Assembly (NCBI RefSeq): GCF_030409635.1
Contig: NZ_JAUFQF010000004.1
Location: 902,241 to 966,240 of the forward strand
From: Vibrio agarivorans
GTDB lineage: Bacteria > Pseudomonadota > Gammaproteobacteria > Enterobacterales > Vibrionaceae
Reading direction: 5' to 3'
DNA: 64,000 nucleotides
Made by a program: the position numbers and the translations under genes. Under the pieces are notes generated by a model. The model was not told where the DNA came from, made no database searches, and saw nothing but the letters and a program-made list of their open reading frames with translations. This document shows, piece after piece, positions 1-12,762 of this stretch (position 1 is the first letter of the stretch; each line of letters begins with the position of its first letter).

Positions 1-626
1 CATCACTAGGTGTACTGCGCATCATCGTTGAAAACGGCTACAACCTAGACCTGACTGATCTTATCGCAAAAGCGAAAGAGCTATTAGGCGACAAGCTGAC
101 TAACGAAAATGTAGAAGCTGACGTTATCGACTTCATGCTGGGTCGTTTCCGTGCATGGTATCAAGATGCTGGCTTCAGCGTAGATATCATCCAAGCGGTT
201 CTGGCTCGTCGTCCAAGTAAGCCATCTGACTTCGATCAGCGTGTGAAAGCGGTATCTCACTTCCGTGAACTAGAAGCAGCAGAAGCACTGGCAGCAGCGA
301 ACAAGCGTGTTGGTAACATCCTTGCGAAATTCGACGGTGAGCTAGCAGCAGACATCGACCTTGCGCTTCTACAAGAAGACGCAGAGAAAGCACTAGCAGA
401 AAACGTTGAAGTGATGACAGAAGCACTTGAGCCAGCATTTGCGACAGGTAACTACCAAGAAGCCCTAAGCAAGCTTGCTGACCTACGTGAGCCTGTTGAT
501 GCGTTCTTTGATAACGTAATGGTTATGGCTGATGACGAAGCACTTAAGAAGAACCGTTTAACGCTATTGAATAACCTGCGTAACCTGTTCCTACAGATTG
601 CAGATATCTCGGTACTACAGAAGTAG
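1..626 (+). CDS. glyS: Glycyl-tRNA synthetase beta subunit, C-terminal part
   Basis: The reading frame is open from the first bases (codons begin at base 3) and ends at 626, so only about the last 207 residues of a roughly 690-residue protein are present. The visible segment is the helical DALR-type anticodon-binding region; it begins [12 protein letters not shown] and includes [14 protein letters not shown], both close to Enterobacterial GlyS. The alpha2-beta2 enzyme charges tRNA-Gly in the cytoplasm, and the beta subunit supplies tRNA recognition. The partner glyQ should lie just to the left. A strong terminator follows at 651-674. The start codon is outside the window. Confidence 0.95.
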   Translation, partial: SLGVLRIIVENGYNLDLTDLIAKAKELLGDKLTNENVEADVIDFMLGRFRAWYQDAGFSVDIIQAVLARRPSKPSDFDQRVKAVSHFRELEAAEALAAANKRVGNILAKFDGELAADIDLALLQEDAEKALAENVEVMTEALEPAFATGNYQEALSKLADLREPVDAFFDNVMVMADDEALKKNRLTLLNNLRNLFLQIADISVLQK

Positions 627-650
627 ATCCAATACTCAGATTAATAAAAA

Positions 651-675
651 GGGAAGCTGCGGCTTCCCTTTTTTA
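651..675 (+). terminator. Rho-independent terminator after glyS
   Basis: A 7-bp stem (gggaagc 651-657 / gcttccc 662-668) with a 4-base loop is followed by a run of T. It lies 25 bases after the glyS stop and separates glyS from the amylase gene. Confidence 0.9.
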
Positions 676-716
676 TGTTCTACAACTCAGTTTGCAGGCG
701 TTCATTATTGATATAA

Positions 717-735
717 CCCTGATGTTTAATCAGGG
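717..735 (+). promoter_or_regulatory. Hairpin overlapping the amylase ribosome-binding region
   Basis: CCCTGAT (717-723) and ATCAGGG (729-735) form a 7-bp stem with a 5-base loop. The 3' arm runs into the GGAGAG that should act as Shine-Dalgarno for the ATG at 745. The pairing is seen directly; a regulatory role is inference. Confidence 0.4.
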
Positions 736-744
736 AGAGATATA

Positions 745-2829
745 ATGAATAAAACCACGATTGCCCTCTCAATCGCCATACTTACCGCTTGCAGCCAAAC
801 TTCTCAAGATACGATTTATCTGACCGCTGCTGATGACCAGGTTGCCTTTGAGCAAACCAGTCAAGGCACATGGCTAGCTGAGCATTACTTCGAAAAAGGG
901 CAATACAATCTGGCCATTGCAGGAAAGAATGCAACCTGCGGTGACACTTATGCACTCACAGAGTTAAGCCGAGTCAAGTTTAACACGCCGATGGCTATCG
1001 ATAATTGTGCAGAGACATCCGATGTACCACTGCGTATCTATAAAGCTAACACCTACCAATTTGAACTCGACCCACAAACTAACCAACTGACGGTAAAAGT
1101 TAAGCCAAAGCAGAAAACCAACTTTACCGATACATGCCCCGTAGCAGCTGAGGGGCCAACAACGATTGACGTTAAACAAACCTTTGCAGATGGCACACTT
1201 GTAAGAGATGCACTCTCTGGTCATGAGGCTCTCGTTGAAAATGGTCAAGTAACGATGCAAGCCGCTCCCAATAGCCAAGGGCTACTGCTGCTGGAAGAAG
1301 CGAAAGTGTATCAAGATGCGACCTTTAGCTGGGACAATGCAACAGTGTACTTTGTCATGACCGACCGCTTTTACAATGGCAACCCTGACAATGATAACAG
1401 CTATGGGCGAACTCAAGACGGTGAACAAGAAATAGGGACATTCCATGGCGGCGATCTCGCAGGCCTAACCAAAAAGCTCGACTATATCGAATCACTGGGT
1501 GTCAATGCGATTTGGATAACCTCACCTTTAGAGCAGATCCATGGCTGGGTTGGTGGTGGCAATAATGGTGACTTCAAGCACTATGGCTACCACGGCTACT
1601 ATCACCAGGACTGGACAAAGCTTGACGCTAACATGGGCACCGAGGACGAGTTAAAAACCTTCATTGATACCGCGCATTCAAAAGGGATTCGTATTGTCTG
1701 GGATGTGGTCATGAATCATACAGGGTATGCAACACTCGCTGATATGCAAGAGTTTGGTTTCGGTAAACTCTACCTCGATGATGACGAAGCAAAAGAAGTT
1801 CTTGGTGAGAACTGGACGGATTGGAAGCCAAAAACTGGTCAAAGCTGGCACAGCTTTAATGACTTTATAAAATATAATGAGTCAGAGGCTTGGGATAAAT
1901 GGTGGGGAACCGATTGGTTACGTACAGATATAGGAAATTATGATGCTCCGGGTTATAACGACATCACGATGTCGCTCAATTACCTACCCGATCTAAAAAC
2001 AGAGTCAGAGAAGCAAACTGGCCTGCCTAACTTCTTTCATAACAAAGACACCAATGCGACCGATGAACTAAAAACGCCAAGAGAGCATCTCATTACTTGG
2101 TTAACTGACTGGGTAAGGGACTACGGCATCGATGGTTTTCGTATTGACACCGCTAAGCACGTAGAGATGGAAGCGTGGCAAGAGCTGAAAGACAGCACAA
2201 CCTTAGCGCTGGCTGAATGGAAACAAAATAACCCGGAAAAAGCGCTCGATGACCTGCCGTTCTGGATGACTGGTGAGGTGTGGGCTCATGGTGTCATAAA
2301 AAGTGATTACTTCAACAACGGCTTTGACTCAATCATCAACTTTGAGTTTCAGACCGATGTTGCTCCTAAAGCTCTCGACTGCTTTGCAAAGCTAGATCAA
2401 GACTTTAATCGCTACGCCAAAGCAATCAATAATGACAGCGAGTTTAATGTATTAAGCTACCTATCATCGCATGATACTGCTTTATTCTGGGCCTCTCGAA
2501 GCAAGAGCTTTGACGATCAGCACAAAGCTGCTAATGCATTGATGATGTCGCCAGGTGCGGTACAAATCTACTATGGCGACGAAATAGCCCGTGACTTTGG
2601 TCCGACAGGCTCAGATTCGCATCAGGGCACACGTTCTCCGATGCCGTGGGATTTGATTGAGGGTGAGCGAGCAACACTGCTAGAACACTGGCAAGCTCTT
2701 GGTGAATTCCGTAAACGTCACCCTGCCGTCGCTCAAGGTCAGCATATTACACGCAACCAAAGCGGTTACTATGCCTTTGAACGTCAATATGAAGACGATA
2801 AGGTTCTGATCGTTTACACAGGTAACTAA
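745..2829 (+). CDS. Alpha-amylase family (GH13) lipoprotein
   Basis: Predicted endo-acting alpha-1,4-glucan hydrolase of glycoside hydrolase family 13, 694 aa. The N-terminus is a short lipoprotein signal with lipobox LTAC (Cys16, then Ser), which suggests an outer-membrane anchor. Residues 20-190 form an accessory beta-rich region and the TIM barrel starts near residue 200. The four GH13 signatures are visible: DVVMNH; GFRIDTAKH with nucleophile Asp468; GEVW with acid/base Glu511; and LSSHD with Asp577. The length resembles periplasmic MalS of E. coli, but lipid anchoring and a different N-terminus make the symbol uncertain. It lies between glyS and avtA on the same strand, with its own terminator. 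A hairpin at 717-735 abuts the ribosome-binding site. Confidence 0.9.
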   Translation: MNKTTIALSIAILTACSQTSQDTIYLTAADDQVAFEQTSQGTWLAEHYFEKGQYNLAIAGKNATCGDTYALTELSRVKFNTPMAIDNCAETSDVPLRIYKANTYQFELDPQTNQLTVKVKPKQKTNFTDTCPVAAEGPTTIDVKQTFADGTLVRDALSGHEALVENGQVTMQAAPNSQGLLLLEEAKVYQDATFSWDNATVYFVMTDRFYNGNPDNDNSYGRTQDGEQEIGTFHGGDLAGLTKKLDYIESLGVNAIWITSPLEQIHGWVGGGNNGDFKHYGYHGYYHQDWTKLDANMGTEDELKTFIDTAHSKGIRIVWDVVMNHTGYATLADMQEFGFGKLYLDDDEAKEVLGENWTDWKPKTGQSWHSFNDFIKYNESEAWDKWWGTDWLRTDIGNYDAPGYNDITMSLNYLPDLKTESEKQTGLPNFFHNKDTNATDELKTPREHLITWLTDWVRDYGIDGFRIDTAKHVEMEAWQELKDSTTLALAEWKQNNPEKALDDLPFWMTGEVWAHGVIKSDYFNNGFDSIINFEFQTDVAPKALDCFAKLDQDFNRYAKAINNDSEFNVLSYLSSHDTALFWASRSKSFDDQHKAANALMMSPGAVQIYYGDEIARDFGPTGSDSHQGTRSPMPWDLIEGERATLLEHWQALGEFRKRHPAVAQGQHITRNQSGYYAFERQYEDDKVLIVYTGN

Positions 2830-2852
2830 TCCAGTTCTCACGCCAATCTACA

Positions 2853-2880
2853 GCCAGCTCATCCGAGCTGGCTTTTATTT
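2853..2880 (+). terminator. Terminator after the amylase gene
   Basis: The 8-bp stem gccagctc (2853-2860) / gagctggc (2865-2872) has a 4-base loop and is followed by ttttatttt. It sits 23 bases after the amylase stop. Confidence 0.9.
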
Positions 2881-2959
2881 TGTCTAAAGCCTTTCACTCA
2901 GCGCTTGGTTGCGTTATTTTCAATCTCTTATCGTTCAATCAACCGACAGGTAGCGGGTA

Positions 2960-4205
2960 ATGCAGTTCTCTCAGTTTGGTGAAAAATTCAATCAGTATTC
3001 AGGTATCACACAGCTAATGGATGACCTTAACGATGGTCTTCGTACACCAGGAGCAATTATGCTCGGTGGTGGCAACCCTGCTGCTATACCTGCCATGCTC
3101 GATTACTTTCACTCTACGTGCCAAGAGCTGCTCAATAATGGTGAGCTTGTATCATCTCTTGCCAACTATGATGGCCCTCAAGGGAAAAACACCTTTATCA
3201 GCGCATTAGCCGAGTTGCTTAAAGAAACCTATGGCTGGGATATTTCAGAAAAGAATATCAGTCTAACTAATGGCAGTCAGAGTGGCTTCTTCTATCTATT
3301 TAACTTGCTAGCAGGAAAGTACTCAAATGGTGAGCACAAGAAGATATTGCTCCCCCTAGCCCCTGAGTATATTGGTTATGGTGATGCCGGTATTGACCGA
3401 GATATCTTTGTCTCATACAAACCAGAGATTGAACTACTTGATAATGGCCTCTTTAAGTACCATGTTGATTTCAATTCACTCAAAGTAGATCAAAGTGTCG
3501 CAGCGATTTGTGCATCACGCCCAACAAACCCAACAGGTAACGTGCTAACCGAGCAAGAGGTCATTCAACTCGACAAACTCGCGCGATAATGGCATTCCAC
3601 TCATTATCGATAATGCCTACGGTGTGCCTTTTCCTAATATCATCTTTGAAGATGTGAAACCATTCTGGAACGACAATACGATTCTGTGCATGAGCTTATC
3701 TAAACTTGGCTTACCCGGTGTTCGCTGCGGAATAATCATCGCCAATGAAGAGGTCACTCAAGCTCTAGCAAATATGAATGGGATCATCAGCCTATCACCA
3801 GGAAGTGTTGGACCAGCAATTGTCAAACACATGATCGACAAGGGCGATCTCTTACCATTAAGTACAGAGGTTATCAGGCCGTTTTACTTACAAAAATCGC
3901 AACGAGCTATAGAGCTACTCCAACGATCAATTCAAGATCTGAGATTTAGGATCCACAAACCTGAAGGCGCGATCTTCTTATGGCTATGGTTTGATGATCT
4001 ACCGATCACAACGATGGAGCTCTATAAACGCTTAAAAGAGCGCGGGGTATTGATCGTTCCAGGAGAGTATTTCTTTATTGGACAAGAAAGTAGTTGGGAA
4101 CACAGCCATCAGTGCTTACGTATGAACTATGTTCAAGATGATGAAAAGCTGCAAAAAGGCATCGAGATACTTGCTGAAGAAGTCATCAAAGCCTATCAAG
4201 GCTAA
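2960..4205 (+). pseudogene. avtA: Valine-pyruvate aminotransferase, frameshifted
   Basis: AvtA is a PLP enzyme that makes L-valine or L-alanine by transamination between 2-oxoisovalerate and alanine. Full-length homology to E. coli AvtA is spread over two frames. Residues 1-209 (2960-3589) include LGGGNPA, NYDGPQGK and SRPTNPTGNV, then hit TAA at 3587. From 3585 the next frame continues without loss: DNGIPLIIDNAYGVPFP and the PLP-lysine segment SLSKLGLPGVR, ending at 4205. The break sits in a CG-dinucleotide run (ctcgcgcgat, 3578-3587). One more CG there would restore a single frame of about 417 codons, so a 2-base deletion or a sequencing error is the simplest explanation. As read, the gene makes no intact enzyme; ilvE-type transaminases elsewhere could cover valine synthesis. 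Confidence 0.9.
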
Positions 4206-4273
4206 GATGCGAAGCATCTATTAGTGCCCCACCTAAACGTTGAGCTATCTATTTTTCTAAAAAGCTCCAGATA

Positions 4274-4307
4274 CATTAAAGCCTCGCCTTTCGACGAGGC
4301 TTTAATG
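4274..4307. terminator. Bidirectional hairpin between avtA and the rrn operon
   Basis: A perfect 13-bp stem (cattaaagcctcg 4274-4286 / cgaggctttaatg 4295-4307) has an 8-base loop. It lies between convergent avtA (+) and the leftward rrn operon (-). The T-runs on either side are short, so terminator strength is uncertain. Confidence 0.65.
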
Positions 4308-4313
4308 AATGTA

Positions 4314-4380
4314 TAGCAGGAGTGGAGATATTCGACCGAGCTGACGAACCTAGCGGGCGGCTAGCTCTCCCAACACTTGC
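4314..4380 (-). pseudogene. Relic of a tRNA (tRNA-Trp-like 3' half)
   Basis: Read on the minus strand, this contains GTGTTGGGAG and then TCGAATATCTCCACTCCTGCTA-like sequence that mirrors the variable/T-arm, acceptor stem and CCA of the neighbouring tRNA-Trp. About 29 unrelated bases interrupt it, the T stem is broken and CCA has become CTA. No 5' half was recognised. It follows a terminator-like hairpin just as the intact tRNA-Trp does, which suggests a decayed duplicate. Confidence 0.5.
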
Positions 4381-4400
4381 TTTGAAAAAGCAACAAATAC

Positions 4401-4425
4401 AAAAAAACCCCGTCTTTCGACGAGG
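4401..4425 (-). terminator. Terminator after tRNA-Trp
   Basis: On the minus strand, CCTCGTC / GACGGGG (4408-4425) forms a 7-bp stem with one G-U pair and a GAAA loop, followed by seven T. It is the likely end of the rrn transcript. Confidence 0.75.
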
Positions 4426-4435
4426 CTTTGATATA

Positions 4436-4512
<77 letters not shown>

Positions 4513-4546
4513 AAACTGTAGTCTGAATCGAGTAAACTCTAGATTC

Positions 4547-4570
4547 AAAAAAACCTCGCGTTTAGCGAGG
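4547..4570 (-). terminator. Terminator-like hairpin between tRNA-Asp and tRNA-Trp
   Basis: On the minus strand, CCTCGC/GCGAGG (4554-4570) forms a 6-bp stem with a 5-base loop followed by seven T. Its position inside the tRNA tail implies partial termination before tRNA-Trp, or a relic of an older operon end. Confidence 0.65.
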
Positions 4571-4583
4571 CTTCTTAAATAAG

Positions 4584-4660
4584 TGGCGGAGTGGACGGGA
4601 CTCGAACCCGCGACCCCCGGCGTGACAGGCCGGTATTCTAACCAACTGAACTACCACTCC
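4584..4660 (-). tRNA. tRNA-Asp (anticodon GTC)
   Basis: A 77-nt cloverleaf with encoded CCA. The anticodon loop is CCTGTCACG, and the acceptor stem and T-arm nearly match E. coli tRNA-Asp. It lies just downstream of 5S, as in several gammaproteobacterial rrn operons. Confidence 0.97.
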
Positions 4661-4715
4661 GCAGTGGTCTATTTAAAGTCTTATCTAAATCGTGCTTTAA
4701 ACAGATAATGTTCAA

Positions 4716-4835
4716 AGCCTGGCGATGTCCTACTCTCACATGGGGAAGCCCCACACTACCATCGGCGCTATTGCGTTTCACTTCTGAGTTCGGCATGGAA
4801 ATCAGGTGGGTCCACAATGCTATGGTCGCCAAGCA
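4716..4835 (-). rRNA. rrf: 5S ribosomal RNA
   Basis: A 120-nt 5S gene. On the minus strand it begins TGCTTGGCGACCATAG, contains CCGAACTCAGAAGTGAAACG and ends near GCCAGGCT, so the ends pair. It is the third rRNA of the operon; the ends are set by comparison with E. coli. Confidence 0.97.
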
Positions 4836-4962
4836 AATTCTGTTTTTCGTCTTCACTTTTTCTAAAAAAGTGAAAACAAAAAGTCTGGAAAGCTTCTAAA
4901 AGTTATCAATACACATTCAAAGTTCTTAGCTTTGAGTCCATCAAAACCCCTTGGGTGTTGTA

Positions 4963-7849
<2,887 letters not shown>

Positions 7850-8186
7850 ATACAACCCCAAAGAGTTTCAGAAGAAATCTTGAGATTGTTTAATCAAACA
7901 ACCAAAGTTGTCTGCAATTTTTATACATGATGCAGACTCGATTTTGCCGGACTCAAATATTAAGTATCTTTCGATACTTCCAAGAACACTTGAATGTGTG
8001 TTGGTACCTAAAACCGTAGTTTTAGGATTTGAGAACTTTTAATTTGAATAACAACGCATCTCAAAGAGATGGGGATTGTTGTTATTCGTCAGCTTTCCAA
8101 ATTTTTAAAGAGCAAATCACTTCTCATGAAGTAACCATTTTTAAGAACACTTAATGCTTTCTATTTCAAGGAAATGTGCTTAAAGA
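7850..8186 (-). other. tRNA-Val to 23S spacer
   Basis: This 337-base gene-free spacer holds the upstream half of the 23S processing stem (about 7851-7870), a composite hairpin at 8046-8087 and a boxA at 8101-8114. No ORF or tRNA is visible. Confidence 0.8.
8101..8114 (-). promoter_or_regulatory. Spacer boxA antitermination element
   Basis: The minus strand reads TGCTCTTTAAAAAT, close to the rrn boxA consensus TGCTCTTTAACAAT. It lies upstream of 23S, where the Nus antitermination complex is reloaded in gammaproteobacterial rrn operons. Confidence 0.85.
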
Positions 8187-8262
8187 TGGTGGGCGATACC
8201 GGGCTCGAACCAGTGACCCCCTGCTTGTAAGGCAGGTGCTCTCCCAACTGAGCTAATCGCCC
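8187..8262 (-). tRNA. tRNA-Val (anticodon TAC)
   Basis: A 76-nt cloverleaf with CCA. The anticodon loop is CTTACAA, acceptor GGGCGAT/ATCGCCC, T-loop TTCGAGC. It is the fourth tRNA of the 16S-23S spacer. Confidence 0.97.
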
Positions 8263-8297
8263 ACATGAGTTTTACTTCTTGTGGAAGAAGTCAAGAT

Positions 8298-8373
8298 TGG
8301 TGGAGCTAAGCAGGATCGAACTGCTGACCTCCTGCGTGCAAGGCAGGCGCTCTCCCAGCTGAGCTATAGCCCC
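8298..8373 (-). tRNA. tRNA-Ala (anticodon TGC)
   Basis: A 76-nt cloverleaf with CCA and anticodon TGC in CTTGCAC. It is the third tRNA of the 16S-23S spacer. Confidence 0.97.
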
Positions 8374-8410
8374 ATCTTGAGATATTTCTCTCTGAAATTC
8401 AGAGGAGAAA

Positions 8411-8486
8411 TGGTGGGTCGTGCAGGATTCGAACCTGCGACCAATTGATTAAAAGTCAACTGCTCTACCAACTGAGCTAACGACCC
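8411..8486 (-). tRNA. tRNA-Lys (anticodon TTT)
   Basis: A 76-nt cloverleaf with CCA. The anticodon loop is CTTTTAA and the acceptor is GGGTCGT/ACGACCC. It is the second tRNA of the 16S-23S spacer. Confidence 0.97.
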
Positions 8487-8488
8487 AA

Positions 8489-8564
8489 TGGTATCCCGTA
8501 GGGGAGTCGAACCCCTGTTACCGCCGTGAAAGGGCGGTGTCCTAGGCCTCTAGACGAACGGGAC
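8489..8564 (-). tRNA. tRNA-Glu (anticodon TTC)
   Basis: A 76-nt cloverleaf with CCA. The anticodon loop is CTTTCAC and the acceptor is GTCCCGT. It is first in the spacer and only 2 bases from tRNA-Lys. The Glu-Lys-Ala-Val order is typical of some Vibrio rrn operons. Confidence 0.97.
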
Positions 8565-8656
8565 ACTAAGTGTTTGAACATCTTGGGGGATGTTCATATC
8601 TCTTTACGTTTATAAACCATCAATCTGTGTGAACACTCATCGCAATAATCATCGTA

Positions 8657-10209
<1,553 letters not shown>

Positions 10210-10442
10210 AAGATTTTGATGTCCATAAGGACTGACTCAATGAATACTGACTTCAAAACTCATTCTCACTCGAAAGTAAGAAGTAATTTTAAAGCTATTA
10301 TCGTTCCAACAGAACGATAATGAATTGACTGTGCTGATACCGAAGTATCAATTGGTCACTCAGTTCATTGAAATCTAAGTTGAAGCCTAAGCTTCATTTT
10401 GGATTATCATCAACGAGTGCCCACACAGATTGATAGGTTTAT
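10210..10442 (-). other. rrn leader upstream of 16S
   Basis: Gene-free leader. Bases 10412-10443 pair with 8611-8641 in the 16S processing stalk. The rest shows only short hairpins. Confidence 0.7.
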
Positions 10443-10456
10443 ATTTTTAAAGAGCG
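10443..10456 (-). promoter_or_regulatory. Leader boxA antitermination element
   Basis: The minus strand reads CGCTCTTTAAAAAT, which matches boxA and differs from the spacer boxA only in its first base. It lies between promoter P2 and 16S. Confidence 0.85.
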
Positions 10457-10489
10457 TTGCTTTAAGTCTTTCTCTCAAAGCGGATGTGC

Positions 10490-10517
10490 ATTTTAGCGAT
10501 TTAAGTTTTAGTGTCAA
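10490..10517 (-). promoter_or_regulatory. rrn promoter P2
   Basis: On the minus strand, -35 TTGACA (10512-10517), a 16-base spacer and -10 TAAAAT (10490-10495). It lies about 280 bases upstream of 16S. Confidence 0.8.
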
Positions 10518-10616
10518 CCACTTTTTTAAAATCTTTTTCAAGCGATTTGCCTGAAGCTTTTGCACTTACTGACTTCGCTTGACTCCTTGCGGCGTCTCCC
10601 GTGTCAGTGAGGACGC

Positions 10617-10680
10617 ATTATAGAGATTGCCGATCAGTTGGCAAGCCCTTTTTGAAACTTTTTTGAATCTTTTTAGCAAC
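10617..10680 (-). promoter_or_regulatory. rrn promoter P1 with UP element
   Basis: On the minus strand, -35 TTGCCA (10639-10644), a 16-base spacer and -10 TATAAT (10617-10622). A GC-rich discriminator GCGTCC follows, as is typical of stringently controlled rRNA promoters. Upstream (10645-10675) are A-tracts that fit an UP element. Confidence 0.88.
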
Positions 10681-10723
10681 TGGCCAGAAAACAGACTAAA
10701 ACCTCTAAAAGTACCAATTTTAA

Positions 10724-11251
10724 TTACATATTTTTAAAGTTTTCTGCAAATAAAGTGACTTTTTCCCAGTTGGTGTACTCTACTTCTTTGCTTGTATCGG
10801 TTTCGCCGCCTGTCATGCTCATAATAAACTTGATCATGGTTCTATCAAACCAGTTATATCTCGGATAATAAAGGGCACCAGCAAAGACACCTATTAGGCT
10901 TGGGTTCCAAGGTGACTTTTTTAGAAACGTCTTAATATAGGCGCTACCTTCAGGCGTATCTTTACCTTGGTCTTCTTTTCTTGCTGTTAAGTTTACACAG
11001 AAGAAGGCGGCTTTTTGACTCTCGAGCAGTTGTTTATTCGCTTCAATGAATTGATAAAGCTTTTTATTGAGGTGGCCATAGCGAATGGATGCCCCCACAA
11101 GGATTCGATCGTAGTCTTCAAGTTTCACTGTCAGAGGTTGATGCAAGTCTATAAGCTCAGCATCACACTCTGTTAGGTGGGATGCTATCCTCTGCATTAT
11201 CTTTTTCGTTTGTCCTTCGCGTGAAGAATACAATAATAGTGCCTTTTCCAA
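10724..11251 (-). CDS. hemG: Menaquinone-dependent protoporphyrinogen oxidase
   Basis: HemG oxidises protoporphyrinogen IX to protoporphyrin IX, the penultimate step of haem synthesis, passing electrons to the quinone pool at the inner membrane. The 175-aa protein is a flavodoxin-like fold with the FMN phosphate loop near residues 8-15 (YSSREGQT), and matches E. coli HemG (181 aa) in length. Translation starts at TTG (11251) behind AGGAG at good spacing. It follows trkH by 15 bases, so the two are probably cotranscribed. The trkH-hemG-rrn order is the same as in E. coli. Confidence 0.93.
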   Translation of the reverse strand: MEKALLLYSSREGQTKKIMQRIASHLTECDAELIDLHQPLTVKLEDYDRILVGASIRYGHLNKKLYQFIEANKQLLESQKAAFFCVNLTARKEDQGKDTPEGSAYIKTFLKKSPWNPSLIGVFAGALYYPRYNWFDRTMIKFIMSMTGGETDTSKEVEYTNWEKVTLFAENFKNM

Positions 11252-11266
11252 AGCCCTCTCCTTTTA

Positions 11267-12724
11267 CTAACTTTTCCAAAATGCAGGTGTTAGAAGAATA
11301 AGTAGTGTAAACACCTCTAATCGACCAAATAGCATCGAGACGATCAACACCCATTTAGCCTTATCATTCACTTCCCCGAAGTGTACAGCCACTTCACCTA
11401 AACCCGGGCCTAGGTTGTTGAGTGTTGCTGCAACAGCAGAAAAGGCACTCAACTCATCCATGCCCGTTGCAATAAGCCCTAGCATACAAACAACAAAAAC
11501 TAGAGCGTACGCAGAGAAGAAGCCCCACACCGCATCAACCACACGCTGCGATAGAGCGCTACCACCCACTTTAATCGTGTAAACCGCTCTTGGATGAACC
11601 AGACGTTTTAGTTCACGAGCTCCCTGTAACGTAAGCAACAAGATACGTATAACCTTCATGCCGCCACCCGTTGAGCCAGCACACCCTCCTATAAAAGAAG
11701 AGAAAAGTAGTAACACGGGTAAAAACAGTGGCCACTCAGAGAAACCCGTCGTGGTGAAACCTGCGGTAGTAGAAATGGATACCGTTTGGAAGAGTGCTTG
11801 ATCAAAAGCGTCGTACGTTGCATCGTACGAGTGATGGTTAAGCAGCACCAAAAAACAGACAAAAAACAGCACTGCTTGTATAAAGAGGAAAGCACGAAAC
11901 TCTGGGTCCTTCCAATAGTACTTTGGATGAACGCCTCCAGACGCAAATGCGGCGAAGTGGAGAGAATAGTTACATGCAGAGATCAGTAGAAAGACGACAG
12001 TGATAAGATTAATAGCATAACTATCAAAATAGCCCATGCTTGCATCATGAGTAGAAAAGCCACCAATCGCAATAGTGGAAAAGCTGTGGCTTATCGCATC
12101 GAATGGTGTCATGCCAGCTAGCCAAAATGCTAATGCACACGCTATTGTCAGGCTCAAGTAGATATACCAAAGTGCTTTCGCCGTCTCTGCAATACGTGGC
12201 GTCATCTTGCTGTCTTTTACTGGACCAGGGATTTCAGCTCGATAAAGCTGCATTCCACCGATACCTAAGACAGGCAAGATAGCTACAGCAAGTACGATGA
12301 TCCCCATACCACCGAACCATTGCAACAATTGACGATAGAACAGAATCGCTTTAGGTAGGTCATCTAAACCCACAATGACTGTCGCTCCCGTGGTAGTCAA
12401 TGCAGAAAACGACTCAAAAAATGCATCTGTCACCGAAACGGCCGGGTTGCCTGCGATCAAAAATGGTAAGGAGCCCGCACTGCCTAGTACTGTCCAAAAA
12501 AGAACAACGATTAGGAAACCATCACGCGCTTTAAGTTCATGCTTATGTCGACGGTTGGGAAACCAAAAAAGAAAACCAGCAAAGAGCAGGACAAAAAAAG
12601 TTGTCACAAAAGGAACGCCTGCTCCATCTCGGTAGATAAGAGCAACTAATGCAGGCGCAAGCATGGTCACACTGAATAGTGCTAACAGTAATCCGACAAT
12701 GCGGATAATGGATCGAAATTGCAT
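11267..12724 (-). CDS. trkH: Trk potassium uptake protein TrkH
   Basis: TrkH is the K+-conducting inner-membrane subunit of the Trk system and works with the TrkA regulatory ring. The 485-aa protein matches E. coli TrkH (483 aa) and is membrane-spanning throughout. The four pseudo-repeat selectivity loops are visible, for example TTTGATV, IAIGGFSTHD, STTAGFTTTGF and NNLGPGLGEV, with the conserved filter glycines. It lies upstream of hemG and 38 bases after yigZ. No trkA was found in the window. Confidence 0.95.
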   Translation of the reverse strand: MQFRSIIRIVGLLLALFSVTMLAPALVALIYRDGAGVPFVTTFFVLLFAGFLFWFPNRRHKHELKARDGFLIVVLFWTVLGSAGSLPFLIAGNPAVSVTDAFFESFSALTTTGATVIVGLDDLPKAILFYRQLLQWFGGMGIIVLAVAILPVLGIGGMQLYRAEIPGPVKDSKMTPRIAETAKALWYIYLSLTIACALAFWLAGMTPFDAISHSFSTIAIGGFSTHDASMGYFDSYAINLITVVFLLISACNYSLHFAAFASGGVHPKYYWKDPEFRAFLFIQAVLFFVCFLVLLNHHSYDATYDAFDQALFQTVSISTTAGFTTTGFSEWPLFLPVLLLFSSFIGGCAGSTGGGMKVIRILLLTLQGARELKRLVHPRAVYTIKVGGSALSQRVVDAVWGFFSAYALVFVVCMLGLIATGMDELSAFSAVAATLNNLGPGLGEVAVHFGEVNDKAKWVLIVSMLFGRLEVFTLLILLTPAFWKS

Positions 12725-12762
12725 GAGTAATCAGTAACGAAGCAGGGCTTCACTCTTCCTTG

